Positions 1 through 8,658 are shown, counted from the stretch's first letter. The stretch is 64,000 bases of DNA from Chara braunii (GCA_003427395.1 BFEA01000273.1:565347-629346), one strand, 5' to 3'. The notes: generated by a model from the letters alone, not told the origin. Program-made: numbers and translations.

Positions 1-100
1 CTTTCAACTCGGCTTATGTGTGATTGGTCTTCTGTGAGCTTTCCCATCTTTGATTGTACGATTGCCATACACTACCGTCTTCCCCTGAATATAGCTAATG
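1..100 (-). repeat. Exact inverted copy of 8654-8753 at the window edge
   Basis: The first 100 bases are the reverse complement of 8654-8753, with no difference that I can see by eye. They also overlap the right arm of the palindrome at 9000-9313, but the final bases (ctaatg) follow the left arm beyond the palindrome edge. The match stops exactly where the adapter sequence at 101 starts. This suggests a misplaced sequencing read rather than a genomic repeat. Confidence 0.85.
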
Positions 101-126
101 CTGTCTCTTATACACATCTAGATGTG
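101..126 (+). other. Residual Nextera mate-pair junction adapter (assembly artefact)
   Basis: Positions 101-119 read CTGTCTCTTATACACATCT, the Tn5 mosaic end used in Nextera libraries. Positions 120-126 (AGATGTG) are the start of the second, inverted mosaic end. Together they give the first 26 of the 38 bases of the mate-pair circularisation junction. Read through in frame, this produces the tell-tale peptide AVSYTHLDV. The join between 1-100 and 127 onward is therefore synthetic, not biological. Confidence 0.95.
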
Positions 127-700
127 CGGGATCGCGTGGAGGGGGGAGGCGGGGAAGGGGAAACACGCGGGGGGGGGCTAGCGGATAGCGGGGAGGGGAA
201 AGGGACGGGGAGATTGGGGTTGGGACGGGGACAGATCGTCGGGGGTCGGGGGCGAGAAGGAGAAGAAGAAGAAGATGAAGAAGAAGAAGAAGAAGAAGAA
301 GAAGAAGAAGAAAAGAACGAAGAGAAAGAAGAAGAAGAAGAAAAGAACGAAGAGAAAGAAGAAGAAGAAGAAAAGAATTAAAAAAAATAAATAAATAAAT
401 TGACGGCGATTACTTATCTGCGCGGAGGTAGCAACGACGATGACGAGGATGGCACGACGCGGCGACGAGGACGACGGGCACGACGATGGCGACGAGCACG
501 ACCGGCACGGCGATGGCGCCATGGCACGACGACGACGATCGCGACGGTAACGATGACGACATGACACGATGACGACGATCGCGACGATGACGATGATGAT
601 GTGGCACGACGGCGATGATCACAACGATGACGTGGCACTACGACGACGATCACGACGATGATGCTGATGATGGTCAGGTGGTGACGACGAAGCAAGGTGG
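127..700. repeat. Low-complexity DNA: G-rich block, (GAA)n and GAC/GAT-rich tract
   Basis: A G-rich block (about 127-255) is followed by a (GAA)n microsatellite (about 258-380) with two interruptions by GAAAAGAACGAAGA. After that comes a cryptic GAC/GAT/CGA trinucleotide tract (about 425-680). Open frames here encode only poly-Glu, poly-Phe or Arg/His/Ser-rich peptides, so I treat the stretch as non-coding. It may belong to the interior of the LTR element whose primer-binding site lies at 709-731. Confidence 0.75.
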
Positions 701-708
701 GTCGGGCG

Positions 709-731
709 GGTTCGAACCGCTCCGATACCAA
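709..731 (-). promoter_or_regulatory. Primer-binding site of an LTR retrotransposon (initiator tRNA-Met type)
   Basis: On the minus strand, the bases next to the LTR end read TTGGTATCGGAGCGGTT. This closely resembles the plant LTR-retrotransposon primer-binding site complementary to initiator tRNA-Met (TGGTATCAGAGC type). It lies directly inside the LTR boundary at 732, which is the expected spacing. The element would continue toward lower coordinates, where only low-complexity DNA and the adapter artefact are found. Confidence 0.6.
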
Positions 732-1214
732 TGTGACGAGTGCGAGGCTGAGGGAAAACAGGAAGAGCCAAAAGGGAGGAGAGAGAGAGGGAGAGAATGA
801 GAGCACATACACACTCACTCACTCGACATGACCGAGGGTCGGACGCAGACACAGTGGCAAAGACACAAAGTCGAAGTCTTGGATTCCGAATGCTGAAACA
901 GGAGCAAGTCACAAACTGAGTACGAGCACATCAGCTGAAAACTGGTACCCGACCAGTCCCCGTACCGTACGGGGAGCCGGTATAAGTATCGGTGACACAT
1001 ACGGTATCAGGGGCATTTCTGCGAAGGCCCCGAGGGCAGAACTGAAAAATGCGGTATTTGAACGTGGCGCCCGAATTGCAGCATGACGCTAGTTGTCCAA
1101 AATCCTACGGTACCAAAGGAGGGATTTGGAAAAAGGGTGCCAGGCCAAAAACGGGATGCAGCCGAAACAGCAAAAAGATAGACCAAAGATTGAGCCCTGG
1201 CGGAGTCCGTAACA
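732..1214 (-). mobile_element. Long terminal repeat (5' LTR), inserted into a LINE
   Basis: On the minus strand the element starts TGTTACGGACTCC at 1214 and ends CTCGTCACA at 732. This gives TGT...ACA termini and a length of 483 bp. The LINE reading frame immediately upstream breaks exactly at this TG terminus (after ...DPKQES, around 1215). The primer-binding site follows at 731. A GA-rich tract lies at about 778-800, and a TATA-like ACTTATACC lies at about 980 on the minus strand. The matching 3' LTR is not in the window, so the call rests on termini, primer-binding site and the interrupted host. Confidence 0.6.
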
Positions 1215-2064
1215 TAAAGACTCTTGTTTGGGGTCTATTAGGCCCAAGCCACCCTCCTGTGTTTTTCTGATGATGTAACTTCAGGCTACCCTGTTGATAC
1301 AGGTGGATCTATTGGGGTCCCCAGTCCAAAGGTAACATCTTGCCCTGGCCTTCAATGTTTTGAGGTCGTCGTCAGGGGAGGACCATATTGACGCCATATA
1401 CCATAGTGTGGAGAAGACTGTCGTGTTTATGATTGAAGCTCTACCGATTAAAGAGGCCTGTGCATTTTTACATGGCGGCAAGCAAGTGATTGCCCTCGCT
1501 ATTAATGTTTGTCCCATCCCTGGCCACACTCCTCCTTTGTTTACCATGGTGCCAATATATCTGAGTGCTTGATCCCCTGTAGACCAGGACATGGGTGTAG
1601 TCGTGTTGTCTGGTTGGGGGGGAGTATCGTCTGAGAGCCACCAACCTTTAGTTTTGCCCCAGTTGACCTTCATTTCAAATGCTAAATGGAAGGCTTCCAT
1701 TGCTCTAACGAGGGTCTGGAATTAGCTATTGTTTGCTTGGATGAGCACAGTGAGATCGTCTGCGAACATCAATGCAATGGGTTGAAGTCGTGCATAGGGT
1801 TGAAGTTCCTTTTTGTGAGTCGGTCTATAGAAGGGTCCTTATGAAGACACGATGCTATGACTTCCATGATAAAGAGGAAGATGGGGGGAGCCAGGGGGGA
1901 GCCTTGTAGTACAAATCCCGAAATTGGATATGTGTCTGATAATATTTTGTTAATCTGCACGCCGCATGTTGCGTTGGAGTATAGGACTCTGACCCATTCT
2001 CTGAATCTTGGGCCTACCCCCATTTTTTCCATGCATGTGTGAAGGAAATCCCAGTTGACTTTAT
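1215..2064 (-). pseudogene. LINE reverse transcriptase, C-terminal part (copy A, right of the mitochondrial insert)
   Basis: Minus-strand frames encode the later RT motifs of a plant LINE. After the mitochondrial insert the frame resumes KVNWDFLHTCMEKMGVG, then SGFVLQGSPLAPPIF, then the catalytic MFADDLTVLIQA at about 1752-1769. Next come AMEAFHLAFEMKVNWGKTKG, the thumb-like region RYIGTMV...SLIGRASIIN, and finally YIIRKTQEGGLGLIDPKQES at about 1215-1290. Stops and a short insertion near 1780-1800 break the frame. The protein is clearly related to ORF2 of the full LINE at 10.9-19.5 kb (compare SLLTLPYKILAKALA and KEDPSIHRLP-like blocks). It ends at an LTR insertion at 1214. Non-functional. 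Confidence 0.85.
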
Positions 2065-2334
2065 TCAGGCAACTAACTTGTATACATATTCCAGAAAGAA
2101 ACGACTATGGCGAAATTGGTTTATGCACCACATTTAGGATCTCTACATGTGCTGGTAAGTACATCAGTAATCAACGTAAATACAAAGAAGACGTTGCTTC
2201 GTGCCTTGCCTCGTCTGGTCGGGTATCCCACCTACACCTCGCGTTCACGAACTCCCCGTTTGACTACATCTCGGAGACACGGGCGGAGATCTTCCAAGGA
2301 CTGGCTAAATCCAGTGATCTCCTTTCACGACAGG

Positions 2335-2370
2335 CTATGACCAAGCCGATGATGCTTAGCTGGTCTTTTC

Positions 2371-2435
<65 letters not shown>

Positions 2436-2545
2436 CTTGGACAATGGGCGAAAGCCTGATCCAGCAATATCGCACGAGTGAAGAAGGGGATTTATCTTGT
2501 AAAGCTCTTTCATCGGTAGTGAGATTATGACAAAAATCGAAGAAG

Positions 2546-2581
<36 letters not shown>

Positions 2582-2591
2582 GACGGGGGGG
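2335..2591 (+). rRNA. Fragment of organellar small-subunit rRNA (bacterial 16S type)
   Basis: This covers the conserved 16S block that runs from the CAAGCCGATGATG helix through GATCAGCCACACTGGGACTG, ACTCCTACGGGAGGCAGCAG and GGGGAATCTTGGACAATGGG. It ends at the 530 loop, GTGCCAGCAGCCGCGGTAA. It corresponds to roughly E. coli 16S 280-540. The short variable arm between these blocks and the GTAAGACGGGGGG ending resemble plant mitochondrial rrn18 more than plastid rrn16. It is a fragment, so not a functional rRNA gene. Confidence 0.8.
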
Positions 2592-2602
2592 GACGGAGTC
2601 TC

Positions 2603-2650
2603 GGTTGATGTGCTTTCCTTTAGCTACTTAGATGTTTCAGTTCGCTAAGT
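2603..2650 (-). rRNA. Fragment of organellar large-subunit rRNA, 5' region
   Basis: Read on the minus strand, this contains GCGAACTGAAACATCTAAGT followed by AGCTAAAGGAAAGCACATCA. The first block is the highly conserved bacterial-type 23S motif found about 190 nt from the LSU rRNA 5' end. It lies tail-to-tail with the SSU fragment. That arrangement suggests a rearranged mitochondrial template, or joining of several mitochondrial pieces before insertion. Confidence 0.65.
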
Positions 2651-3160
2651 CAACTTCATTGCGGTTTCCCGATAGGGATTCAGACGCGAAGCGTCTGCTC
2701 TTCGAGCCTTGTTATATTCGCGGATAGTTGTTTCTATAAAGTGGTCGAGTTCATTAAGGTATATATTTGATAGTAGGGGACTAAGACCGAAGGGCCGCCG
2801 CCTGGCGGCACCTATGGTCGCCTCTTCAATCTCTCCGTGTGGCATATGAAAAAAAACTTAGTCCAGAGCGGATTAGTTTGAGAATCCGTTTATCTCGGAT
2901 TGTTCGCCGGATGATCTTATGCAGAGTTCCATGATTTACGGCTCCAGGGCCTTCGGCCTCCAGGGATACACCATTGCGCACCATGAAAGGTACCCATTAT
3001 AACATTAAGGGCCGTGTGAGCACTACGAAAGCCACGACGAACTATTGAACAAGTGTAAGCTTCGCTACCCAAATACAAGATGCTTCGAAAAAACAAGGAT
3101 TTGCTAAAAAAAAAAGAGATGATCTTCATAAATTAGTTGAATCAAATCGTAGCTTTTCTC
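2650..3160 (-). pseudogene. Group II intron reverse transcriptase/maturase fragment, frameshifted
   Basis: Across several frames on the minus strand the group II intron RT series is visible: RRGFRSAHTALNVI with GTFHGAQWCI (about 2960-3050), then VNHGTLHKIIRRTIRDKRIL (about 2880-2945), then GLSPLLSNIYLNELDHFIE (about 2720-2790). These correspond to the GFR..rs.H.AL, D..L...I...I.D.R and SPLLaNIyLNelD blocks of mitochondrial group II intron-encoded proteins. At least two frame changes occur, and the QGG turn before SPLL is damaged (ARRRPFG). The X/maturase domain is absent. It is part of the mitochondrial insertion and cannot be functional. Confidence 0.8.
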
Positions 3161-3161
3161 A

Positions 3162-3455
3162 TTATCGTACGCCTTTTCGAAGTCGAAGAATAGGATAGCC
3201 GCCTTCGTTCATTTTTTGGTGATCTTCTTTGCTTCTTCGTTTAGTGTCATCACGTTGTCTAATATGTATCTGTCGGGAATGAAGCCTGGTTGATTGATGT
3301 GGAAGTATTTGTCGGTCAGTTTTATGATCCTGTTGGCCAGTGCTTTTGCGAGGATTTTGTACGACGTTGTGAGGAGTGAGATAGGTCTATAATTTTTTAG
3401 ATCCTCTGTGTCGCCCTTCTTGTGCAGCAATGATACCATGCTGGCGCTCAGCATG
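3162..3455 (-). pseudogene. LINE reverse transcriptase, N-terminal part (copy A, left of the mitochondrial insert)
   Basis: The minus-strand translation gives SASMVSLLHKKGD, then LKNYRPISLLTTSYKILAKA, FHINQPGFIPDRYILDN and, after one stop, ILFFDFEKAYD. These are RT motifs 1, 2 and the start of A (the first catalytic Asp). The sequence is continuous with 1215-2064 once the mitochondrial DNA is removed. Upstream of about 3455 the LINE is replaced by a foldback sequence. At the junction (3431-3458) there is a short palindrome, with arms ATACCATGCT/AGCATGGTAT. Confidence 0.85.
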
Positions 3456-3459
3456 GTAT

Positions 3460-3700
3460 CATTCTTTTGCACATTTGGTGAGTACTGGACCGAGGCCCCT
3501 AGGGCCTGGCCGCACCACTGACCAAATGTGCAAAATGAGAATGAATCTTTGTCTAGGACGTGGAGAGATACACCGTCCATATTTCTGTCCTTCCCCGTGC
3601 CACTCATCAAATGTGGAAAGGACAAAAATATGGATGATAAATACTGCTGAAGATTCATTCTCATTTTGCACATTTGGTCAGTGGTGCCGTGAGGCCCAAA
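3460..3700. repeat. Foldback element with 38 bp perfect arms
   Basis: The left arm at 3512-3549 and the right arm at 3650-3687 are perfect reverse complements over 38 bases (arm core CCAAATGTGCAAAATGAGAA). Inside them lies a second, imperfect hairpin (CCATATTTCTGTCCTT near 3576-3591 and its near complement near 3617-3635). A third partial arm copy lies at about 3463-3484. A related sequence (GATTCATTCTAGTTTTGCAC) occurs at about 45053, so this may be a MITE family. No coding capacity. Confidence 0.6.
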
Positions 3701-4195
3701 CCAAGGCCATGGCCCGTTCGGCAGAAAAACAAAAAAAAACAAAGACTCCGCAGCAAAATGATAACCACCAAAATGAACGGATGAAAGAAAACACCCTTGC
3801 ACGACGGTTCGCACCCTCCGCATGAAATGCAAAAACAAACACCGAGCCAGTCTCCTTCTCCTGACACCGTGACTCACAAAGGTAATTCCCCAACTGAGAT
3901 CACGTAGCCACAAAACAAACGACCGAAGAAAACAAAGCGAGCGCTGCCTCGTGCCAAAATAGGGAAAGGTATGCCTCTTCTGATACTTCTGACACTTTAC
4001 CGCAAACAGTTCCTCCCACCACTCAAGAAGCATCCGTTTAATAGTGTGAGCAATGTCAGCGCTCACATTCCCTGAGAGTTCAGGAGAATGCAAGAAAAAC
4101 GAAACACAAAGAGACCATATAAGTGTCGCAAATGTCGAGCCCGTAGAGAGCCCAAAACCGTTATGAAAGGATTTCATGATGTACCGGAATCCCAT
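3700..4195. other. No recognisable gene
   Basis: An open minus-strand frame runs through this stretch and on into the LINE, but its product (Phe/Leu/Arg-rich) matches no family that I know. The frame continuity looks accidental. A-rich tracts occur near 3725-3745. Confidence 0.6.
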
Positions 4196-4305
4196 GTCTC
4201 AAATCCCGAGTTCCAGGTCCTAGTCCCGAGTCCCAGGTCCCAGTCCCGAGTCCCAGGTCCCAGTCCCAAGTCCCAGTCCTGAGTCCCAGGTTCTAGACCC
4301 AAATC
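4196..4305. repeat. Short tandem repeat, unit about TCCCGAGTCCCAGGTCCCAG
   Basis: About five imperfect units of 18-20 bp (TCCCGAGTCCCAGGTCCCAG and variants). No coding meaning is apparent. Confidence 0.8.
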
Positions 4306-5274
4306 CCATTCCGTGTTCTATTAGTGGTTCCAGCCACTTGTACAACATGCACGAATAGTCTAGAAGAGTAGTTCTCGTTTGTACCATGATTACAGAGGCC
4401 TGGGCGAGCTAGCTAAGTAGATCGTGATAAGAAGTCCCTGGTTGAAGATTCTGTCTTTAGGAGGCACCACAACCTCAGCCAGGATCACCAGAGCCGTTAG
4501 GCCAGGTGCCAGTTGAGTCGCGCAAGCAGCCAACCCAAGAGAGTCTGTGAGCTTCCAGAAGCAGGGGACAAAAGCAAGAGGGCCAACCCATAACCAACAG
4601 AAGATGCCTAGAAGGCAGCACCAGCCAGCGGGATCAACTACTTGTGTGCAAATTGTTGAAGCGCTTCGGGTTGCTTGTGCGACACTGCGACGTGGATGGG
4701 ATGGGGCGCTAGAGGAGGAGCAAGTGCCCAGCGAGGAAGGAGACGTCTGGTTACCATCGCTAGGGAGGAGGAAGAAGACGGCCATCACCACAGAGGTTCG
4801 GAGGAGTACATCACAGCTGTATTCAGGGTGGATCCATGAGGGAGAGCGAGAGCATGAGCGTGACAGGGAGGTTGAGTGATACAAGACATGAGAGAGAGAA
4901 GGAGAGTCACACATGAGGGAGAGGGAGAGCAGTTACACACCTGATTCATACTGGTTGGTGCGCGGCAGGTGCCGCTGGAGGACACAAACAATTTCTTTCT
5001 ATGATACAATAATTCCGTGTGGATTTCAGTGAGCGACTTTGGTTTTCATCTCAGTGTCCAGTGTGACTTTTCACACGAATGTTCTACTGCGCGCGGTGTG
5101 TGATTGCATGCTGATTGGGAGTTGAATCATTGCAGTTAAAATTCACGTTTCCTGCAATTCCATCCGTAGATATAAAGATCCAACAGCCAAAACCTCAGGA
5201 AAACCAATGCGCTCAGTGCGCAGCATTACGCCTGTGGCCGACTAAGCTATATGAGTTTTATTGTTGATAGGGAA
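4306..5274. other. Unassigned intronic DNA
   Basis: No protein family, RNA gene or repeat structure was recognised on either strand. Open frames are short and low in information. A purine-rich GAGAGG tract lies near 4840-4930. Confidence 0.5.
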
Positions 5275-6245
5275 TGAGAGAGAACAATAACCAAAATCCA
5301 ATGGAATAAAATACAAGACAATCAGACCAGTTAAGATCAGGAGTGCCCAATGGCCTGTAGCTCATGTAGCACTACAGGTAAACCACTGGCTTCACAGCTA
5401 GGGAAGGAAGAAGGACCCGAATAGTTTGGTCCTATGTGTAGCACGCTCAGACCAAGAACATGAATTTTTAATACGCTGTCTCATAAGTTGCAAAGAGGTG
5501 ACAGAATAGTGGGCTAGAGCCTCTGAATCATGGAAAATGTTATCTCCATCCCCCTCCCGGAACACCCTACTCAGCTTCTGTCATGGACCAACATCGGCAC
5601 CAATCTCAGTAAGCCAGAACAGGGTATGGTGCAGCCTGGTGCAGAAGGTGACATTGTGGGCAATATGGAAAGAAAGATGCACCACCGCGCTGGATGGTAT
5701 GAGGAACTCCAGGGGAAAGGCATGGGCCACAACACAGCAGCTGATGGAAGCAGAAATACTGTGCAAATGGTGGAGGGTAAGGTTGTTAATACAAGGAGAC
5801 CCTGACTCCAAACGAAAGCAGAAAGCAAAATTGCAATACACATGGTTGGTGAAAGGCAACGTCGTAATCACTCAAGGATCGAGCCAAATGTTGGCCCAAC
5901 TCTGAGAAGGCAACTGCAAGACAGAGCCGCCAACAGCATGAACACCAGCATGCCATATGGACTTCAGAGACTGGCGTGAGCTGTTCTACGCAAGAATAGT
6001 TGACAATGCTCTAATTCCACCTGCGTTGTGATCTCATTCTTGATTATCGAGTTCAATGACAGACTCGAGAAGATGGCAAGCTGACAGTCAATCCTCCAGG
6101 GGTGCTTTAGGCAACAGAAGCGTTAGCATGTATTTGGTATAAATGAAGACTTGTCAGGGGAATAGGAACCGGACTGATGCTCCCCAGAATGGATGCCAGG
6201 GGAATAGGAACCGGACTGGTGCTGCCCGGAATGGATATGGACCCC
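5275..6245 (+). mobile_element. 5'-truncated LINE (copy B), ORF2 tail and 3' UTR
   Basis: Across frames the sequence follows the C-terminal region of the full LINE ORF2. NKIQDNQT at about 5307-5330 matches KKFKSIRPVK. IPLPEHPTQLLSWTNIG (about 5548-5600) matches SIPLPEHPIQLLLWTNIP. VTLWAIWKERC (about 5650-5690) matches TTLWSICKERC. The 3' UTR shares GACAGTCAATCCTCC and GGAATAGGAACCGGACTGAT with the full element. A 38 bp piece of the UTR (about 6157-6233) is duplicated in tandem. No poly(A) tail is preserved. The zinc-binding cysteines are mostly lost, and the copy is dead. Confidence 0.75.
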
Positions 6246-6804
6246 CAAAACACTGCATTGCAAACACTTAATCGCACGAACAACAATCAGACACTTAAAA
6301 ATGGGATTTGTAGACTCAGAGCAAACAAGAAACATGAGCATTAAAATGAGCATTTATTCAAAATACCTACCATTCAAGTGCCTGTTGAATGCAGGGTTTA
6401 GTCAACATATTGATGTCAATTGTCCCCAAACAATGAGAAGATGAATATCATATTTGCCTTCATGGCCTGGTTGGGTACCACATTGCAACCGCATCCCCAA
6501 GCAATTGGTTTGCAGGCAACAACTTATATATTCTCTGAAACATGCAGTGATGGGTACCACATCACAACCACATCCAAGAACCCACGAATTCATCAAAGCT
6601 CCAGAATGGACATGCTAGAAGCACGAATTCATGCATATTCATTCCAAGCACGAGTAGCAGTGCAATCCGAATATCCCCTTCCCCCTCACTCCCTGGTGTC
6701 GCCCCCCTCCCTCCCCCCAAGCCCGTGTTCATGACTGCACTGTCACTGTGCAGACAACAAGAATTGAACTCATTGAAAGGAATCATTGGATGCTTTCTTT
6801 TCTC
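6246..6804. other. Unassigned intronic DNA
   Basis: No recognisable coding or RNA feature. This is presumably the start of the intron downstream of the BIG exon at 6942-7313 (the gene runs on the minus strand). Confidence 0.5.
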
Positions 6805-6895
6805 TAATCTAAGAAGCCTCTTTTTTAGGCGCCTTTCTTAAGCGGAAATGGGCCACTTGTTTTGGTTTGAGTAGATTTCAATAGTGCCACGAATT
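6805..6895 (+). repeat. Dispersed repeat shared with 58370-58455
   Basis: Both sites contain GCCTTTCTTAAG, then (C/T)GGAAATGGGCCACT-like sequence, then GTAGATTTCAATAGTGC, with only scattered differences over about 85 bp. Both lie in BIG introns. The family is unknown. Confidence 0.65.
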
Positions 6896-6941
6896 CGAAA
6901 AGAAACCGTAAGGGTGTAAGGTAGGGCTCAAGTCACTTCAC

Positions 6942-7313
6942 CTGCAACCGGTATGTGACTGTCATAGGTGTGCCCTCCCTAAAAGGAGAGCTGACACCTG
7001 GCTGTCCGCTCTGTGCCTTTTGCCACACCTGCTCATACACTTGCCGTATTGAAAGGTCCAAGGATATAATGTTCCCAGCAACAAGGAGCTCCATTCCATA
7101 ATCATCACCGATCAGACCTAGAAGTTCAAGCTGCTGGCAAATCTTGTTCTTCACATCACGCATCAGAGGTCCAATATCTGCAGATGAATATGGATTCTTG
7201 TTCATTGAACCTCGAATGAATTCTTCCTGTGTGTGTGCTTTATTCAGCACCAAGTAGTATATCGGCTCTGGCTTAATAGGGCTTATTATGTTGCAAAGCT
7301 GCTCCAGTATGAA
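6942..7313 (-). CDS. BIG: BIG / UBR4-type E3 ubiquitin ligase, internal exon
   Basis: A 372 bp internal exon (124 codons, phase 0 at both ends) of the very large calossin-like protein BIG, the plant UBR4 relative. In the family this protein acts in N-degron-type ubiquitin ligase function and, in plants, in auxin transport and endocytosis. The translation contains FILEQLCNIISPIKPEPIYY, LNKAHTQEEFIRGSM, KNPYSSADIGPLMRDVKNKI, DDYGMELLVAGNIISLDLSI, and ends PMTVTYRLQ. This is the C-terminal conserved block of BIG. The acceptor on the minus strand is GCCTACAAACAG|TTC, with a branch-point-like CTATTAAC about 42 nt upstream. The donor is TTGCAG|GTGAAG. The linker (about KAQSGQPGVSSPFREG) is the variable part. 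No stops or frameshifts. The next exon downstream is not in the window. Identification is from memory of the Arabidopsis protein. Confidence 0.88.
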
Positions 7314-7500
7314 CTGTTTGTAGGCAAACCACACACGCACACACAACACCATTTTGTTAATAGCCGATGTTCTTTTTCTCTGAACAAAATGTATCACTGT
7401 CATGCCTACAAGCTATATATCCAGAAACACGTCCAGATAATCGGGAAGAGCCCTGCGTTAAGACTCTGGTGTCTCTATTGTTCAAACCCAAGGTAACTTG

Positions 7501-7625
7501 CCTACCAACTTGACTAGAAGACGGCAAGTTTGGGCATGCCATAGGCAGCGGTATCCTCTGCAGCCACCATCTCTGGACAGAGAAGAACTTTGTCATTATC
7601 CTTGATAAAAAACATGTAAATAACT
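7501..7625 (-). other. Possible exon-like fragment, unidentified
   Basis: On the minus strand an acceptor-like TTCTATTGCAG (about 7637-7647) precedes an open stretch. It reads MFFIKDNDKVLLCPEMVAAE and then DTAAYGMPKLAVF, followed by a stop (about 7517). The composition looks protein-like, but I recognise no family, and it lies inside the putative BIG intron. It could be an alternative cassette, a captured gene fragment or chance. Confidence 0.25.
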
Positions 7626-7649
7626 TCTCACGGCACTGCAATAGAACAT

Positions 7650-8209
7650 GAGGAAAGAGAAGAAGAGCGAGTAAAGAAAAGAAAAGGAATAGATAAGGAA
7701 AAGAACTACATAACAAATTTCTCTCTCCTCCCCTAATTTCAACTTCAATCTCCCTTTCAGTATCTTCTCCTCCCTTTCATTGTTGCTTAAGCTCACACAA
7801 TAATGAACACAAAATCAATAACTGATAATATCCCTTGCACACTCTTTCTCGCACCTTTATCCTTCCTCTCTCCTCTCATTCACCCCCCACCTGACCAATA
7901 CGGTCGATAAAGTGCAACAAAGCTCAAACACGAAGTAGATATGGAGTCGGGTGCCTGACTGAGATAAAGCCCTCACCCCTTCCCTTCAATACCTTCTCCT
8001 GCTTTCTATTGTGCAAAATGAGAACAATCAATCACTGAGAATCTCCCTGCTGCATTCCACGCCGAGCCCCTCAAAAGGCTACCTGTGCCAAATGCCGCCC
8101 AGCCCTAAGTGAAGGCCGTGGCGAGGAGATATAAGGCCGACCCTAAGTCAAGGTCACGCCTGTAGGCGCCAGCCCTGTAACTAACCGGAAGGGCCAGTCC
8201 CCATGTTAG
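7650..8209. other. Unassigned intronic DNA
   Basis: Two loosely similar pyrimidine-rich blocks (about 7735-7830 and 7975-8040, each with CTTCTCCT and a CAATCA/CAATAA segment) suggest an old duplication. Nothing else was recognised. Confidence 0.4.
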
Positions 8210-8385
8210 TTAAACCAATTACACGCGAGGCACTTTTCTCCGGGGCTGGAAACACCCTGTGTGCCGAAAAAAAAAAAAAGAAACTGCCGCAGGCCATTTT
8301 GCTCCGGAGGCCGAGCCCCGAAAGTTATGCCGGAATGCAAACTGCATATTTTATTCTTTGGCTCGGAAACGTACTGGTGGTTTAA
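8210..8385. mobile_element. Small TTAA-flanked MITE-like element
   Basis: The left end reads TTAA|ACCAATTACACG (TTAA at 8210-8213) and the right end CGTACTGGTGGT|TTAA (TTAA at 8382-8385). The right end is identical over GTACTGGTGGTTTAA to the right end of the element at 54787-55504. The left end is only partly complementary (7 of 12). It is non-coding and about 168 bp long. TTAA duplications are typical of piggyBac-type elements, but assignment on this basis is tentative. Confidence 0.45.
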
Positions 8386-8658
8386 AAAGGCTGGGACCCT
8401 GACTCAGGCCTGAAGGCAGGAACTGCTTATTGGGCCCCAAACTCTGGCCTCCGGAGAAGACAAAAGAGAAAAGGCTGTGGGGAGACCCATTCAGGCATTG
8501 GCCGCCTGCGAGAGCTTTGGAGCGGTGCATTGCGGGAAGATATCGCCCGGGAGAGAGAGGAAGCAGCTGCAGTGGCTTCGAGGCCAGTGCCTGCCATAGC
8601 TAGTCAGCGCTGAGAAGGAAGCTGGGTGTTGGGGAGGTCAGGTGAGGGGAGGACATTA

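Larger units (their letters stand above)
2065..3161. other. Mosaic mitochondrial DNA insertion (NUMT) inside the LINE
   Basis: About 1.1 kb interrupts the LINE RT exactly between FFDFEKAYD (left side on the minus strand) and KVNWDFL. It contains a mitochondrial-type SSU rRNA piece, an LSU rRNA piece in the opposite orientation and a group II intron maturase fragment. The tetranucleotide TTAT occurs at both edges (2061-2064 and 3162-3165), and the intact LINE would need only one copy. That fits either 4 bp microhomology end-joining or a 4 bp duplication. I cannot assign 2065-2330. One part (about 2103-2140) resembles a degraded tRNA-Leu, but only weakly. Confidence 0.8.

Noticed and set aside
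16-381. Open frame starting MCDWSSVSF and ending in poly-Glu
   Set aside because: It spans the synthetic adapter and a (GAA)n microsatellite, so it is an artefact.
2103-2140. tRNA-Leu-like sequence
   Set aside because: Only the D-arm region is vaguely similar. No cloverleaf can be closed by eye.
2335-2591. Bacterial contamination carrying a 16S gene
   Set aside because: The fragment is embedded in a LINE together with group II intron and LSU pieces, and the LINE frame is continuous across the insert.
3209-4195. A 328-codon minus-strand frame
   Set aside because: Only its last 80 or so codons are LINE RT. The rest crosses a foldback element and unassigned DNA with no family signal.
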